Assembly (NCBI GenBank): GCA_030147945.1
Contig: JASBUL010000011.1
Location: forward strand, 62,001 to 126,000
Direction: 5' to 3'
DNA: 64,000 nucleotides
From: Oceanococcus sp.
Lineage (GTDB): Bacteria; Pseudomonadota; Gammaproteobacteria; Nevskiales; Oceanococcaceae
Shown here: piece by piece, positions 29,097 to 39,050 of the stretch
Numbering within the stretch: the stretch's first letter is position 1
How the letters are laid out: every line of letters starts with the position of its first letter
The notes under the pieces: generated by a model
The model's input: the letters and a program-made list of their open reading frames with translations, nothing else
Told to the model about the DNA's origin: nothing
Database searches by the model: none
Made by a program: the position numbers and the translations under genes

Positions 29097-30923
29097 TCAG
29101 TCGGTGTAGCGCTGCGGTTCCGGATCAACCCAGCGGTTACCTGGCACCGGTGCGTCCGCCCACTCGAACGGCAGCAAGCCATTGACCAGCTCACCCACCG
29201 GATTCAGCAAGGCATCCAGAATGTCGCCGACCGTGACGATCAGGTTCTGCGGTGCGGCCGCAACCGGATCCTGTGCATAGGTTTCGGCCTGCGCCGTATC
29301 CCAGGTGTATGACCGGCTCCAGATGTAGGCACGTGACCAGATGTAGGCACGGCTCCAGATGTAGGCGCGTGACCAGATGTAAGCGCGGCTCCAGATGTAG
29401 GCGCGCGACCAGATGTAGGCACGACTCCAGATGTAGGCATCACCGTTGAGTTCAGTGGCTTCGCCATTCTCGTCACGGATCACGAAGTTGCCGTCTTCAT
29501 CCTCCTGAACCGGCCCGGCATAGTGCTCCTCGCCCGACAGATCCTTGGCCACATCCAGCCCCTGATTGGCGCAACCGGCGGCATCACTGGCCACCGCGTC
29601 GCCCGCATGAATCAGACCCGCGCCCTGCTGGAACACCGAATACATGGCACCTTCGCCATTCATCGCCGCATAGGTGGAACTGGCCAGTCGACATTTGACA
29701 TCGTCCGGCGACAACTCCGGCTCGGCCTGCAGCATCAGCGCAACCACACCGCTGACCACCGCAGCCGACTGCGAGGTGCCTGACATGCGGAAGTGACGGT
29801 TGTCTTCCAGCAGGTAATTTTCATGCCCTTCCACAATCCGGGCCTGCGACGGCATGATGCCCATCAGATGCCCGCCAGGAGCGAGGAAATCCGGCTTGAC
29901 GAAGCCTTCGTAGGTTGGTCCAACCGAGGAAAACACCGACAAGAAGTTGTCGCTGTCATCACCTGGTGTGTAATTGTCGTCTGCCGAGCCGACCGTGATC
30001 ACGTAGGGCACATTGCCGGGCACGCCGACGGTCATCGGCTCGGGACCATCATTCCCCGCCGAGGCGACCACCACGATACCGGCCTGCCAGGCCGCCATGA
30101 CGGCCTGGTTGAGCGGATCTTCCCAGTAGAACGACTGCGGCGGCGCGCTGAACGACATGTTCAGCACCCGGATGTTGTACGCCTCACGGTGATTCACCAC
30201 CCACTCGATGCCTTCGATCACATCGAGATAGGTCGAGGACCCGTTCTCGTCAAAAGCTTTGACGTCAACCAGATCGACATCAGGCGCCACGCCCTGGTAG
30301 CGCCCACTGGGCGTGATGAAGCTGCTCGCCGCCACGCTGGAAATATGGGTTCCGTGACCGCTGGGGTCGCCGGTGGCCTCGTCGATCACATTGACCCGGG
30401 CCAGAATGCGCGGGGTGCGCAAGTTCACGCCCAGTTCCAGCCCGTGATGAGGCCAGATGCCGGTGTCGAGCATGGCGATTGTCACGCCCTGACCGGTAAT
30501 GCCCTGTTCATGCAGCTGATCGGCCCCAAGCCATGAGGTGAAGTCGGTTTCCTTGGGTTGCCACAGGATCAAGCCTTCCTGCTCGTCCAGCTCCACGTTC
30601 TGCACCACGCCACCGACCAGACCGCCAAGCAGGCCGGACACCTTGACCGGATGGTTGGCGAGCACGCGCAATGCCGGAGGATCGGTACGCAGGCGCAGGG
30701 CCTGTGCTTCGGTCAGCACCGCGCCGACCGCATTGATGATGCCCAGCTCGGACTGGACCTCACCGCCGACCTCTTCGACCCAGCGTCGCGCCTCGCTCAG
30801 GCTGTCTGCCTGTACGATGTAGCGTGCCCCTGCTGGATAAGGGGTCTGGGCCTGAGCGGCAGTGACGCTGAACATCAGCACGACCGTTGCAGTGACGGTA
30901 AATTGGCGGAGAGTCGAAATCAT
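29097..30923 (-). CDS. Secreted subtilisin-like protease (S8) with AYIWSR repeats
   Basis: A 608-residue exported peptidase. A signal peptide (about 1-25, ending AQA) and an inhibitor-I9-like propeptide precede the catalytic domain. The triad is Asp153 (MLDTGIW), His190 (GHGTH) and Ser384 (SGTSQSA), with Asn291 (SAGNDG) as oxyanion residue. After the domain, residues 496-537 are seven exact copies of AYIWSR and residues 538-543 (SYTWDT) are a degraded eighth. The tail then ends PQRYTD. Repeats of this WS type could form a beta structure or anchor; the role is unknown. It is divergent from the large sensor gene at 31059, perhaps its regulator. Confidence 0.9.
   Translation of the reverse strand: MISTLRQFTVTATVVLMFSVTAAQAQTPYPAGARYIVQADSLSEARRWVEEVGGEVQSELGIINAVGAVLTEAQALRLRTDPPALRVLANHPVKVSGLLGGLVGGVVQNVELDEQEGLILWQPKETDFTSWLGADQLHEQGITGQGVTIAMLDTGIWPHHGLELGVNLRTPRILARVNVIDEATGDPSGHGTHISSVAASSFITPSGRYQGVAPDVDLVDVKAFDENGSSTYLDVIEGIEWVVNHREAYNIRVLNMSFSAPPQSFYWEDPLNQAVMAAWQAGIVVVASAGNDGPEPMTVGVPGNVPYVITVGSADDNYTPGDDSDNFLSVFSSVGPTYEGFVKPDFLAPGGHLMGIMPSQARIVEGHENYLLEDNRHFRMSGTSQSAAVVSGVVALMLQAEPELSPDDVKCRLASSTYAAMNGEGAMYSVFQQGAGLIHAGDAVASDAAGCANQGLDVAKDLSGEEHYAGPVQEDEDGNFVIRDENGEATELNGDAYIWSRAYIWSRAYIWSRAYIWSRAYIWSRAYIWSRAYIWSRSYTWDTAQAETYAQDPVAAAPQNLIVTVGDILDALLNPVGELVNGLLPFEWADAPVPGNRWVDPEPQRYTD
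29313..29438. repeat. Seven 18-bp tandem repeats encoding AYIWSR
   Basis: Exactly 126 bp: seven in-frame 18-bp units on the minus strand. The serine codon alternates strictly between AGY and TCN along the seven units (AGT, TCG, AGC, TCA, AGC, TCA, AGC), giving a 36-bp higher-order period. Such an array may vary in length between strains by slippage without shifting the frame. Confidence 0.95.
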
Positions 30924-31058
30924 GTTAGCCCCCGGTGGGATCGTGATAACAACCCTGCAAGGTCTGTTCCGCGCGGCCTGTGAAAGCGGCCAGACGGGGC
31001 GATGCGGGCGTGGCGTAGACTTTGCAGATCACCGCGCGAACGAAACGTGAAACTCAGC

Positions 31059-34000
31059 ATGCTCCAGCGCCGCCTTAACATTCGCCCGTTTTTACCCGCG
31101 CTGCCCGCCGCGGGCATGCTGATGTTGCTGTGCGCGCTGTTGGCCACCCCGGCACACGCGATTCCGGTGATGGTGTTCCAGTCCTTGACGCAAAGCGATG
31201 GGCTGTCGCAAAACACCGTCAACGACATTTACCAGGACAGCTTCGGATTTATCTGGCTGGCCACCGAAAGCGGCCTGAACCGCTACGATGGCACCGCCTT
31301 TGTCCGCTACCAGCGCGATCATCGCGATGCCCGCAGCCTGCCGGCCGATTTCATCTGGGACATCGCCGAGGACCGCGCAGGTGATATCTGGCTGGCCACA
31401 CGCGGCAGCGGCCTGGTTCGTTTCAAGCGCAACACGCAGACCTTCACCAGTGCCCTGGACATCGGCGATCCTCGCTTTGCCGACAGCCGCAACGGCCGCA
31501 GCCTGCTGATCGACACCCGTGGTGATATCTGGCTGGGCACCCGCGATTCCGGGGTTTTGCAGTTTTCCCCCGAGGGCGCGCTGAAGCACTGGTATCGCGG
31601 CAACGACAACAAACCCGGCGGGGTCTACGGCCTGCTCGAACACCCTGACGGACGGCTGCTGATGGCCACGGATCAGGGTCTGTGGCAGCTCGACCCGGGG
31701 AGCGGCGGCATGCGCCCGCTGGGCGGCCAGACCCAGCCTGCTTCCTCCCTGATCCTGGACGCCGCGGGGCGCATCTGGATCGGCTACTTCGAACATGGTC
31801 TGGAAAACATCAGCAGCGACGGCGCCCAGCGGCAAAGCTTTCGCTATGACCCGCAACGCAGTCACAGCCTCAGCGATGACCGGGTGCGCGACATCGTTCA
31901 GGACAGCCGCGGGCAGCTCTGGGTGGCCACCCAGAACGGCCTCAATCTGAAAACCGCAGCGGGCCCAGAATTTCTTCGCTTCCAGCACGAGCCTGCCGAC
32001 CCGTTCAGCCTGACCGATGACCGCCTGATGTCGCTGGCCGAGGATCGCAATGGATTGCTCTGGATCGGCACCCGGGTCGGCGGCGTCAACCGCTGGAACC
32101 CGCGCAGCTGGCTGCTTGGCGGCCACGAACCTGCGGCCCTTGGCGGCGCGGTGATACTCGCATTCGCCGACGGCGCGGAGCAGCAGACCTGGATTGGCAG
32201 CTTTGGCGCCCCCTTGCTGCGGGTCAACACAGATGGCGAAGTGACCGCGACGTTCACGCCCGCGGATGGCTATCCTGAGCGTGGACAGTCGCCGGTCACG
32301 GCCTTGTTGCGCGACCGCCAGAATCAGCTGTGGATCGGCACCTTCGACAACGGGCTGCAACGCTATCGGGCGCAGGATGGCAGCCTCACCAGCTGGCGTC
32401 ACGACGCCGCCAAGCGCGACAGCCTGGGCGCCGACGGCATCATGAGCCTGTACCAGGACCGGCGCGGGCACATCTGGATTGGCACGTTCGGCGCGGGTAT
32501 CTCGCGCATCGAAGCCAACAGCGACCGGGTCGAACGCTTACCCGGCGACCCCAGCTCGCCGCTGCACAAAACGCGCCCCACCGCTATCGTGGAAGATGGC
32601 TTCGGCCATATCTGGGTCGGCACCGACGGCGATGGTCTGTTCCGGCTCACTGCCGATGGCCGCATCGAGCAGAATTTCCGGCATCGCCCCGGCGAGGCCG
32701 GCAACCTTGGCGCGGATACCATCTATGGCCTGCACCTGGATGGCCAGGGCCGCTTGTGGATCGGCACAGCCGACGCCGGTCTGGCCCACCTTGAGGCCGA
32801 CCAGCTGCGCAGTGACCGACCGCTGTTCGACCACCTGACCGCAGCCCAGGGCTTGCCCAGCAATGTCATCAACGGCTTGCGCAGTGATGATGCCGGTCGC
32901 CTGTGGATCAGTACCAACCGCGGCCTGGTGCGCTATGACCCGGCGCGCGATCAACTGCGCGAGTTCCATCAAGCCCAAGGTCTGCAAAGCGAAGAGCTCA
33001 ACTTTGGCGCGGTCCACCGCAGCGCGGACGGGCGCTTGCTGTTCGGCGGCCACGGTGGCTACAACAGTTTTGACCCGAACACGATCACACCGCCCCACCA
33101 GCCGCCCACGCTGGTCATCACCGCCCTGGAGAGCGTCAACCGTCCGATTCCGACCGAGCAGGCCTACGCCGCAGTCAACGCCATCACCTTGAGCCACCGC
33201 GACCCGGTCTTGAGCATTGAATACGCCGCGCTGGATTACACCGCGCCGGAATTGAACCGCTACAGCGTCATGCTGGAAGGGTTTGACAGCGACTGGTCGC
33301 CACCGCGATCACGCACGCGCAGTACCTACACCAATCTCGACCCCGGTCACTACGTGTTTCGCATCAAAGCCGCCAACAGCGATGGTGTGTGGACCCCACA
33401 AGCGCGGGAACTGGCCATCACCGTGAAGCCGGCACCGTGGGCGACCATGGGTGCCAAGCTTGCCTATCTGGGGCTGAGCGGCGTACTGCTGTGGCTGTTC
33501 ATGCGCTGGCGTTTGCGCAGCCTGCAGCGCGATGCGCAAATCAACCAGCTCGCCTACTACGACCGCACAACCGGCCTGCCCAATCGCGACCTCGCCGAGC
33601 TGCGCGGCGCCAACATGATCGCCAACGATCAGGGCTTGCACCGCTCCGCCGCATTCATCGTGGTGCGCCTGGGGCCGTTCAAGCACCTGCAGGACAGCCT
33701 GGGCTTTCGCTCCACCGACGACATCATGCGCACCATCAGTCGACGCCTGTCTCAGGTGCTTTTTGGCGAGGCCGACGGCAGCAGTTCACGCGAACTGGCC
33801 CGGCTGGGCGAGGAGTCGTTCATCGCCATCATGCAGATGGAAGCCGCCGACATGCAGGCCATGCGTTGGGCCCGCGCCCTCAGCCAAGCCGCCACCATCC
33901 CGGTGGAATTTGGCGCGCACAAGGTCAGCGTGCCGGTGCGTGTGGGCATCGCCTGCTATCCCAAACACGCCAGCGATGTCTTCACCCTGATCAAATTTGC

Positions 34001-34868
34001 CGACACCGCCGCGCATGATGCAGCCCGGGATGGCCAATCCGGCATCGCCTTCTATGATCACGGCATGACCCAGCGCGCGCTGGATCGTCTGACCCTGGAA
34101 AGCGACCTGCGCGAAGCCATCCGCACCGATGCGCTTGAACTCCACGTCCAAGGCAAGTTCGACGGACAGCAGCGTATCGTCGGGACCGAAGCGCTGGCCC
34201 GCTGGAACCACCCGCAGCGGGGCGCCATATCGCCGTCGATGTTCGTACCACTGGCCGAGGAATCCGATCTCATCCTCGATCTCGACCAGTGGGTGGTCGG
34301 TCAGGCCTGCGCCACGTTGGCGCGCTGGAAGCAGCATGGCTACAACATCACCATTGCGGTCAATGTGTCGGCTGAAACCTTTATCAGCGGGCGTATCTTC
34401 ACGGCACTCAAACGCAACCGTCAGCGTTACGATTTCGACCCAGCAAAGCTGGAAATCGAAATCACCGAATCCGTCCTGGCCAGCGACATGAAGCTGATCA
34501 CCGAGTCGCTCAACCGCATCAAGGCGCTCGGCCACCTGCTCTCGCTGGATGATTTCGGCACCGGCTACTCGTCGCTGACCTACCTGCAACGCTTTCCGAT
34601 CGACAAGCTGAAAATCGACCAGGCCTTTGTCCGAGACCTGGAAGACCGCAGCGATCAGCAGGCCCTGTGCACGGCCATCGTCGCACTGGCCCGCAGCCTC
34701 AATATGACCACCGTGGCGGAAGGGGTGGAAAATCCCTTCCAGCTGGATTTCCTGCTCTCACTCGGCTGCGATCAGATGCAGGGCTTCATGCTGCACAAAC
34801 CGCAGGCGGTGGACGCGTTCGAACAGGCCTGGCTGACCCGCGCTCAGGTGCCCAGAAACAGCTCGTAA
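31059..34868 (+). CDS. Reg_prop beta-propeller sensor with GGDEF-EAL output
   Basis: A ~1269-residue membrane sensor. A signal peptide (PALPAAGMLMLLCALL..AHA) exports a Reg_prop two-propeller domain, recognisable by many repeats of the type GxxWIGTxxxGL and SLxxDxI. A Y_Y_Y domain follows (YAALDYTAPELNRYSVMLEGF, NLDPGHYVFRIKAANSDG), then one transmembrane helix (about YLGLSGVLLWLFM), then GGDEF and EAL domains. The GGDEF motif is degenerate (LGEESF), while EAL is intact (TEALARW, IEITES, DDFGTGYSSL), so it is probably a c-di-GMP phosphodiesterase controlled by a periplasmic signal. Starts at 31002 or 31047 are possible. Its 3' end overlaps ilvA by 25 bp. Confidence 0.88.
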   Translation: MLQRRLNIRPFLPALPAAGMLMLLCALLATPAHAIPVMVFQSLTQSDGLSQNTVNDIYQDSFGFIWLATESGLNRYDGTAFVRYQRDHRDARSLPADFIWDIAEDRAGDIWLATRGSGLVRFKRNTQTFTSALDIGDPRFADSRNGRSLLIDTRGDIWLGTRDSGVLQFSPEGALKHWYRGNDNKPGGVYGLLEHPDGRLLMATDQGLWQLDPGSGGMRPLGGQTQPASSLILDAAGRIWIGYFEHGLENISSDGAQRQSFRYDPQRSHSLSDDRVRDIVQDSRGQLWVATQNGLNLKTAAGPEFLRFQHEPADPFSLTDDRLMSLAEDRNGLLWIGTRVGGVNRWNPRSWLLGGHEPAALGGAVILAFADGAEQQTWIGSFGAPLLRVNTDGEVTATFTPADGYPERGQSPVTALLRDRQNQLWIGTFDNGLQRYRAQDGSLTSWRHDAAKRDSLGADGIMSLYQDRRGHIWIGTFGAGISRIEANSDRVERLPGDPSSPLHKTRPTAIVEDGFGHIWVGTDGDGLFRLTADGRIEQNFRHRPGEAGNLGADTIYGLHLDGQGRLWIGTADAGLAHLEADQLRSDRPLFDHLTAAQGLPSNVINGLRSDDAGRLWISTNRGLVRYDPARDQLREFHQAQGLQSEELNFGAVHRSADGRLLFGGHGGYNSFDPNTITPPHQPPTLVITALESVNRPIPTEQAYAAVNAITLSHRDPVLSIEYAALDYTAPELNRYSVMLEGFDSDWSPPRSRTRSTYTNLDPGHYVFRIKAANSDGVWTPQARELAITVKPAPWATMGAKLAYLGLSGVLLWLFMRWRLRSLQRDAQINQLAYYDRTTGLPNRDLAELRGANMIANDQGLHRSAAFIVVRLGPFKHLQDSLGFRSTDDIMRTISRRLSQVLFGEADGSSSRELARLGEESFIAIMQMEAADMQAMRWARALSQAATIPVEFGAHKVSVPVRVGIACYPKHASDVFTLIKFADTAAHDAARDGQSGIAFYDHGMTQRALDRLTLESDLREAIRTDALELHVQGKFDGQQRIVGTEALARWNHPQRGAISPSMFVPLAEESDLILDLDQWVVGQACATLARWKQHGYNITIAVNVSAETFISGRIFTALKRNRQRYDFDPAKLEIEITESVLASDMKLITESLNRIKALGHLLSLDDFGTGYSSLTYLQRFPIDKLKIDQAFVRDLEDRSDQQALCTAIVALARSLNMTTVAEGVENPFQLDFLLSLGCDQMQGFMLHKPQAVDAFEQAWLTRAQVPRNSS

Positions 34869-36373
34869 GCCGGGTTTCCGGTTTCCTCGAAATAGGCGTA
34901 GGAGAGGCTGTCGAGCGTATCGCGGCAAGCCTGATGTTCATCCGTCGGCACCTGGATGCCGACCAGCACGCGCCCATAGGCCGCGCCATGATTGCGGTAA
35001 TGGAACAGCGAAATGTTCCAGCGTGTGCCGATACGCTGCAGAAAACCCAGCAAGGCGCCGGGGCGTTCGGGAAACTCGAAGCGGAACAGCAGCTCGTTTT
35101 TCAGCCCGGGCACCCGTCCGCCCACCATGTAACGCACATGGACCTTGGCCATTTCGCTCTCGCTGAGATCAGTGACCTCAAACCCGGCACCGGCGAAGTC
35201 AGCAACCAGTGCGGCCCGCTCGCTGGCTTTGCCGAGCTTCACCCCGACAAACACATGGGCATCGCTGCTGTCGGCGTAACGGTAGTTGAACTCGGTCACG
35301 GCGCGCCGGCCCAGCCGCTCGCAGAACGCCAGGAAACTGCCCGGGCGTTCCGGAATGGTAACGGCGAACAAGGCTTCGCGATGCTCGCCCAGCTCAGCCC
35401 GTTCGGCGATATGGCGCAAGCGGTCGAAGTTGACGTTGGCGCCGCTTTCGATCGCCACCAGCACAGCGTTATCACCTGCGGCCTGACTTTCGGCGTATTT
35501 TTTCAGCCCAGCCACAGCCAGCGCCCCGGCCGGCTCGGGCAAGGAACGGTTGTCCTCGAAGATATCGCGCACCGCCGCACAGATTTCATCCACGCTGCAG
35601 GTGACCACATCGTCGACCAGCTCGCGGCACACATCGAAGGTGTGCTGGCCGATCTGACGTACGGCCACGCCATCGGCGAACAGGCCAACCTGGGCCAATA
35701 CGCCGCGCTCGCCGCTGTCCATGGCCAGTTTGAGACAGGCCGCATCGTCCGGCTCGACACCGATGATGCGAATCGACGGGTCGGCGGCCTTGACCGCCAG
35801 GGCTACACCGGCGATCAAACCGCCACCGCCAACCGGCACGAAGATCACATCCGGCTTTTCGCTGTACTGGCTGAGAATCTCCAGCCCCACCGTGGCCTGC
35901 CCGGCAATCACATCCGGATCATCATAGGGATGCACATAGGTCAGGTTGTGCTCACGCGCCAGCGCCTGGGCATGCTCGCTGGCCACATCGAAGATGTCTC
36001 CGTGCAGCACCACCTCACCGCCGTGGGCGCGTACCGCGTCGACCTTGATGCTCGGGGTGGTGCTGGGCATGACGATGACCGCACGCAGCCCCATACGGGT
36101 TGCGGCCAGAGCCAGACCCTGGGCGTGATTGCCGGCCGAGGCGGCGATCACACCGCGCTGGCGTTCCTCTTCACTGAGGCAGCGCAGTTTGTTGTAGGCG
36201 CCACGCAGCTTGAACGAGAATACCGGTTGCAGATCCTCACGCTTGAGCCACACACGGTGGCCGAGTCGCTCGCTCAGTTTTCGGGCAAACTCCAGCGGGG
36301 TCTGAATCGCAACCTCATAGACGTCGGCACGGGCAAGACGTGAGGCATATTGCTCAAGGATTGGGAGAGACAT
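34844..36373 (-). CDS. ilvA: Threonine deaminase, biosynthetic
   Basis: A 509-residue PLP enzyme, near the E. coli IlvA length of 514. It converts threonine to 2-oxobutanoate, the first step of isoleucine synthesis. VFSFKLRGAYNK holds the PLP Lys55, AASAGNHAQG is the substrate loop and PVGGGGLIAG binds the PLP phosphate. Two ACT-like regulatory domains follow (FAVTIPERPGSFLAFC and FRFEFPERPGALLGFL), consistent with isoleucine/valine allostery. ATG at 36373 is used; the longer frame starting at 36571 covers the divergent proC region and is rejected. The 3' end overlaps the convergent sensor gene. Confidence 0.96.
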   Translation of the reverse strand: MSLPILEQYASRLARADVYEVAIQTPLEFARKLSERLGHRVWLKREDLQPVFSFKLRGAYNKLRCLSEEERQRGVIAASAGNHAQGLALAATRMGLRAVIVMPSTTPSIKVDAVRAHGGEVVLHGDIFDVASEHAQALAREHNLTYVHPYDDPDVIAGQATVGLEILSQYSEKPDVIFVPVGGGGLIAGVALAVKAADPSIRIIGVEPDDAACLKLAMDSGERGVLAQVGLFADGVAVRQIGQHTFDVCRELVDDVVTCSVDEICAAVRDIFEDNRSLPEPAGALAVAGLKKYAESQAAGDNAVLVAIESGANVNFDRLRHIAERAELGEHREALFAVTIPERPGSFLAFCERLGRRAVTEFNYRYADSSDAHVFVGVKLGKASERAALVADFAGAGFEVTDLSESEMAKVHVRYMVGGRVPGLKNELLFRFEFPERPGALLGFLQRIGTRWNISLFHYRNHGAAYGRVLVGIQVPTDEHQACRDTLDSLSYAYFEETGNPAYELFLGT

Positions 36374-36467
36374 CAAACCGCTGAATCGGGGACAATGGGC
36401 GGGCAGAATACCCAATGGCGCACGCGCGGTAAAAGCGCAACGCCCCGGCTCATCAAGGATTTCGGAT

Positions 36468-37286
36468 ATGCACAGCAAAACCATCGGCTTCATCGGCGGG
36501 GGCAATATGGCCACCAGCCTGATCGGCGGACTGGTCGCGACCAGCCACGACCCGGACCGCATCCTGGTCACCGAACCGGATGAGCAGCGCCGCGATCTGC
36601 TGGTCTCCGATCATGGTGTGGTTGCCCTGCAGGACAATGCCGTGCTGGCCGCTCAGGCCGATGTCATCGTGCTCGCGGTCAAACCCAACATCATGGCCAG
36701 CGTGCTGGAGCAAATCCGTCAGCCTGTGCAGGTGCGCAAACCGCTGATCATCAGCATTGCTGCGGGTATTCCGCTGCAACGCTACCGTGATCTGCTTGGC
36801 CCGGGCATGCCGATCGTGCGCTCCATGCCCAACACACCGGCGCTGGTGCGCGCCGGCATGACTGGAGCCATCATGGATGCCGAACAGCCCGGCGAAGTGC
36901 GCAAACTGGCCACCGCCGTGCTCGCCGCAGCCGGTGAAGTGCGCTGGTTCGAAACCGATCACGATCTGGATTGTCTGACTGCGGTATCAGGCAGTGGGCC
37001 GGCCTACTTCTTCCATCTGATGGAATGCATGCAGGCCGGCGCCGAGCGGCTGGGCCTGAGCCCCGAGGTGGCACGCGATCTGGTCTTGCATACCGCCTAC
37101 GGTGCCGCCAAGCTGGCCCTGCATGACAGCGCCAGTCCGGCCGAATTGCGCCAACGCGTGACCTCACCCGGCGGCACCACGGCGAAAGCGCTGGACGCGT
37201 TTGCGGCGGGTGATTTCCCCCGCGTCGTGGACAACGCCATGCAGGCGGTGGTCCAGCGCGCAGCCGAGATGTCGCGTGAAAATTGA
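36468..37286 (+). CDS. proC: Pyrroline-5-carboxylate reductase
   Basis: A 272-residue dehydrogenase that makes proline from P5C with NAD(P)H. IGFIGGGNMATSLIGGL is the nucleotide-binding motif, VLAVKPNIM follows, and TAVSGSGPAYFFHLMECM and VTSPGGTTAKALDAF are the catalytic/dimer signatures. It heads the proC-yggT-metX-metW-DUF4426 run, a standard gammaproteobacterial order; here yggS is absent upstream and ilvA is divergent. Confidence 0.97.
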   Translation: MHSKTIGFIGGGNMATSLIGGLVATSHDPDRILVTEPDEQRRDLLVSDHGVVALQDNAVLAAQADVIVLAVKPNIMASVLEQIRQPVQVRKPLIISIAAGIPLQRYRDLLGPGMPIVRSMPNTPALVRAGMTGAIMDAEQPGEVRKLATAVLAAAGEVRWFETDHDLDCLTAVSGSGPAYFFHLMECMQAGAERLGLSPEVARDLVLHTAYGAAKLALHDSASPAELRQRVTSPGGTTAKALDAFAAGDFPRVVDNAMQAVVQRAAEMSREN

Positions 37287-37335
37287 TCACGCGCCCCCAT
37301 ACATCCACCGTTAGCATCACGAACGCGACACCCGC

Positions 37336-37893
37336 ATGACTTCCAATATCGACAGCGCCGGGCTGTTTCTGGTCAATACCCTGTTCAGCCTGTACGCCTA
37401 CACGCTGATCCTGCGCATCCTGCTGCAATGGGTGCGTGCGGACTTCTACAACCCGATGGCCCAGTTCGTGTGGAAAGTCACCAATCCACCGACCCAGCTT
37501 CTGCGTCAGGTAGTACCGCGCTATCGCCAGCTGGATATCCCGGCACTGGCGGTGCTGCTGGCGGTGGTGTTCCTCAACATCCTGGTCGACCTGCTCATCA
37601 TTGGGCGCGGTGCCGGTGTGGTCACGATCCTGTGGATCAGCCTGCTCAAGGTGCTGACCCTGACCATCAACCTGATGACCATCACCATCCTGGTGCAGGC
37701 GGTGATGAGCTGGTTCGGCGCATCCATGCACAGCCCGGCGTCCAGTCTGCTGTTTTCCGTCAATGAGCCCATGCTGCGACCGGTGCGCCGCGTGCTGCCG
37801 CCGATCGGAGGCCTGGATCTTTCACCGCTGGTGGTGATCCTGGTGCTGCAGGTGCTGATCCGTCTGATTCCTCTGCCGTACATCTTTCGATGA
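37336..37893 (+). CDS. YggT family membrane protein
   Basis: A 185-residue inner-membrane protein with duplicated YggT units: [22 protein letters not shown] and [20 protein letters not shown]. Each unit has a W(V/F)-x-ADFYNP-like loop. YggT proteins are linked to cell-division/PG synthesis and osmotic functions but lack a defined activity. It overlaps metX by ATGA, so it is translated with the metXW genes. Confidence 0.93.
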   Translation: MTSNIDSAGLFLVNTLFSLYAYTLILRILLQWVRADFYNPMAQFVWKVTNPPTQLLRQVVPRYRQLDIPALAVLLAVVFLNILVDLLIIGRGAGVVTILWISLLKVLTLTINLMTITILVQAVMSWFGASMHSPASSLLFSVNEPMLRPVRRVLPPIGGLDLSPLVVILVLQVLIRLIPLPYIFR

Positions 37894-39050
37894 GTGAATC
37901 ATCTTCGCCACCATGGTCGAGCGATTCGGTCGGCCTGGTCAGCCCGCGCACCCTGCACTTCGATCAGCCGCTGGAGCTGGATTGCGGCCGCAGTCTGGAT
38001 GCCTTCGACCTGATCATCGAAACCTACGGCGAACTCAACGCTGCGCGCAGCAACGCGGTGCTGATCTGCCATGCCTTGTCCGGCGACCATCACGCGGCCG
38101 GCTACCACAGCGCCACGGACCGCAAACCCGGCTGGTGGGAATCCTGCGTCGGGCCGGGTAAGCCGATCGACACCAACCGCTTTTTCGTGGTGTGTCTGAA
38201 CAATCTGGGCGGCTGTTGCGGTTCGACCGGCCCCAACCAGTTGCGTGCCGACAACGGCAAACCATGGGGGCCAGACTTCCCCATCGTCACGGTGCGCGAT
38301 TGGGTGCGTTCCCAGCAGCGCCTGATGCAGGCCCTCGAGCTGCCACGCTGGGCTGCGGTGATCGGCGGCAGTCTGGGTGGCATGCAGGCCCTGCAGTGGA
38401 GCGTGGATTTTCCCGATCTGACCCGCCACGTGGTGGCTATTGCCGCGGCGCCGCGCCTGTCAACGCAGAATATCGCCTTCAACGAGGTGGCCCGCCAGGC
38501 CATCCTCACCGACCCCGACTTCCATGACGGCCGCTATGCCGAGCACGCCACCGTGCCCAGCCGCGGACTGATGCTGGCACGCATGCTCGGCCACATCACC
38601 TATCTGTCGGATAACGCCATGGCCGACAAGTTCGGGCGTGATCTGATCAGTGGCAACCCGCAGTTTTCCTTCGAGGCCGAGTTCCAGGTCGAGAGCTATC
38701 TGCGCTATCAGGGTCGCAGCTTTATCGACCGCTTCGACGCCAACACCTATCTGCTGATGACCAAGGCGCTGGATTACTTCGATCCGGCGCGCGAGTTCGG
38801 TGGCGATCTAGCCAGCGCCTTTGAACGCACCGAGGCCGGCTTCCTGCTGGTCGCTTTCACCCGCGACTGGCGCTTCTCGCCGGAGCGTTCGCGCGAGCTG
38901 ATGCGCGCCCTGCTGCAGGCTGGCAAATCGGTCAGCTACGCCTGCATCGACTCGCCGCTGGGCCACGATGATTTTCTGGTTCCGGTGCCGGACTATCTCA
39001 AGGTGTTCGGCCAGTACATGCACAAGGTGGCCGAGGAGGCAGGCGCATGA
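37890..39050 (+). CDS. metX: Homoserine O-acyltransferase MetX
   Basis: A 386-residue alpha/beta-hydrolase-fold enzyme that acylates homoserine for methionine synthesis. [13 protein letters not shown] and [16 protein letters not shown] are signatures, and [12 protein letters not shown] holds the nucleophile Ser161. The Asp (FTRDWRFSP) and His (PLGHDDFL) complete the triad. Whether the donor is acetyl- or succinyl-CoA cannot be decided from sequence alone; MetX enzymes from gammaproteobacteria often use succinyl-CoA. It overlaps yggT and metW by ATGA on each side. Confidence 0.95.
   Translation: MSESSSPPWSSDSVGLVSPRTLHFDQPLELDCGRSLDAFDLIIETYGELNAARSNAVLICHALSGDHHAAGYHSATDRKPGWWESCVGPGKPIDTNRFFVVCLNNLGGCCGSTGPNQLRADNGKPWGPDFPIVTVRDWVRSQQRLMQALELPRWAAVIGGSLGGMQALQWSVDFPDLTRHVVAIAAAPRLSTQNIAFNEVARQAILTDPDFHDGRYAEHATVPSRGLMLARMLGHITYLSDNAMADKFGRDLISGNPQFSFEAEFQVESYLRYQGRSFIDRFDANTYLLMTKALDYFDPAREFGGDLASAFERTEAGFLLVAFTRDWRFSPERSRELMRALLQAGKSVSYACIDSPLGHDDFLVPVPDYLKVFGQYMHKVAEEAGA

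Noticed and set aside
29313-29438. Tandem 18-bp repeats as a CRISPR or minisatellite
   Set aside because: Repeats are contiguous without spacers, in frame and encode identical hexapeptides inside the protease gene.
34667-36343. 558-codon plus-strand frame antisense to ilvA
   Set aside because: ilvA is certain on the minus strand and the plus-strand frame has no domain-like sequence.
37287-37335. Methionine-type riboswitch (SAM, SAH) before yggT/metX
   Set aside because: Gaps in the proC-metXW run are too short and no conserved riboswitch core was seen.
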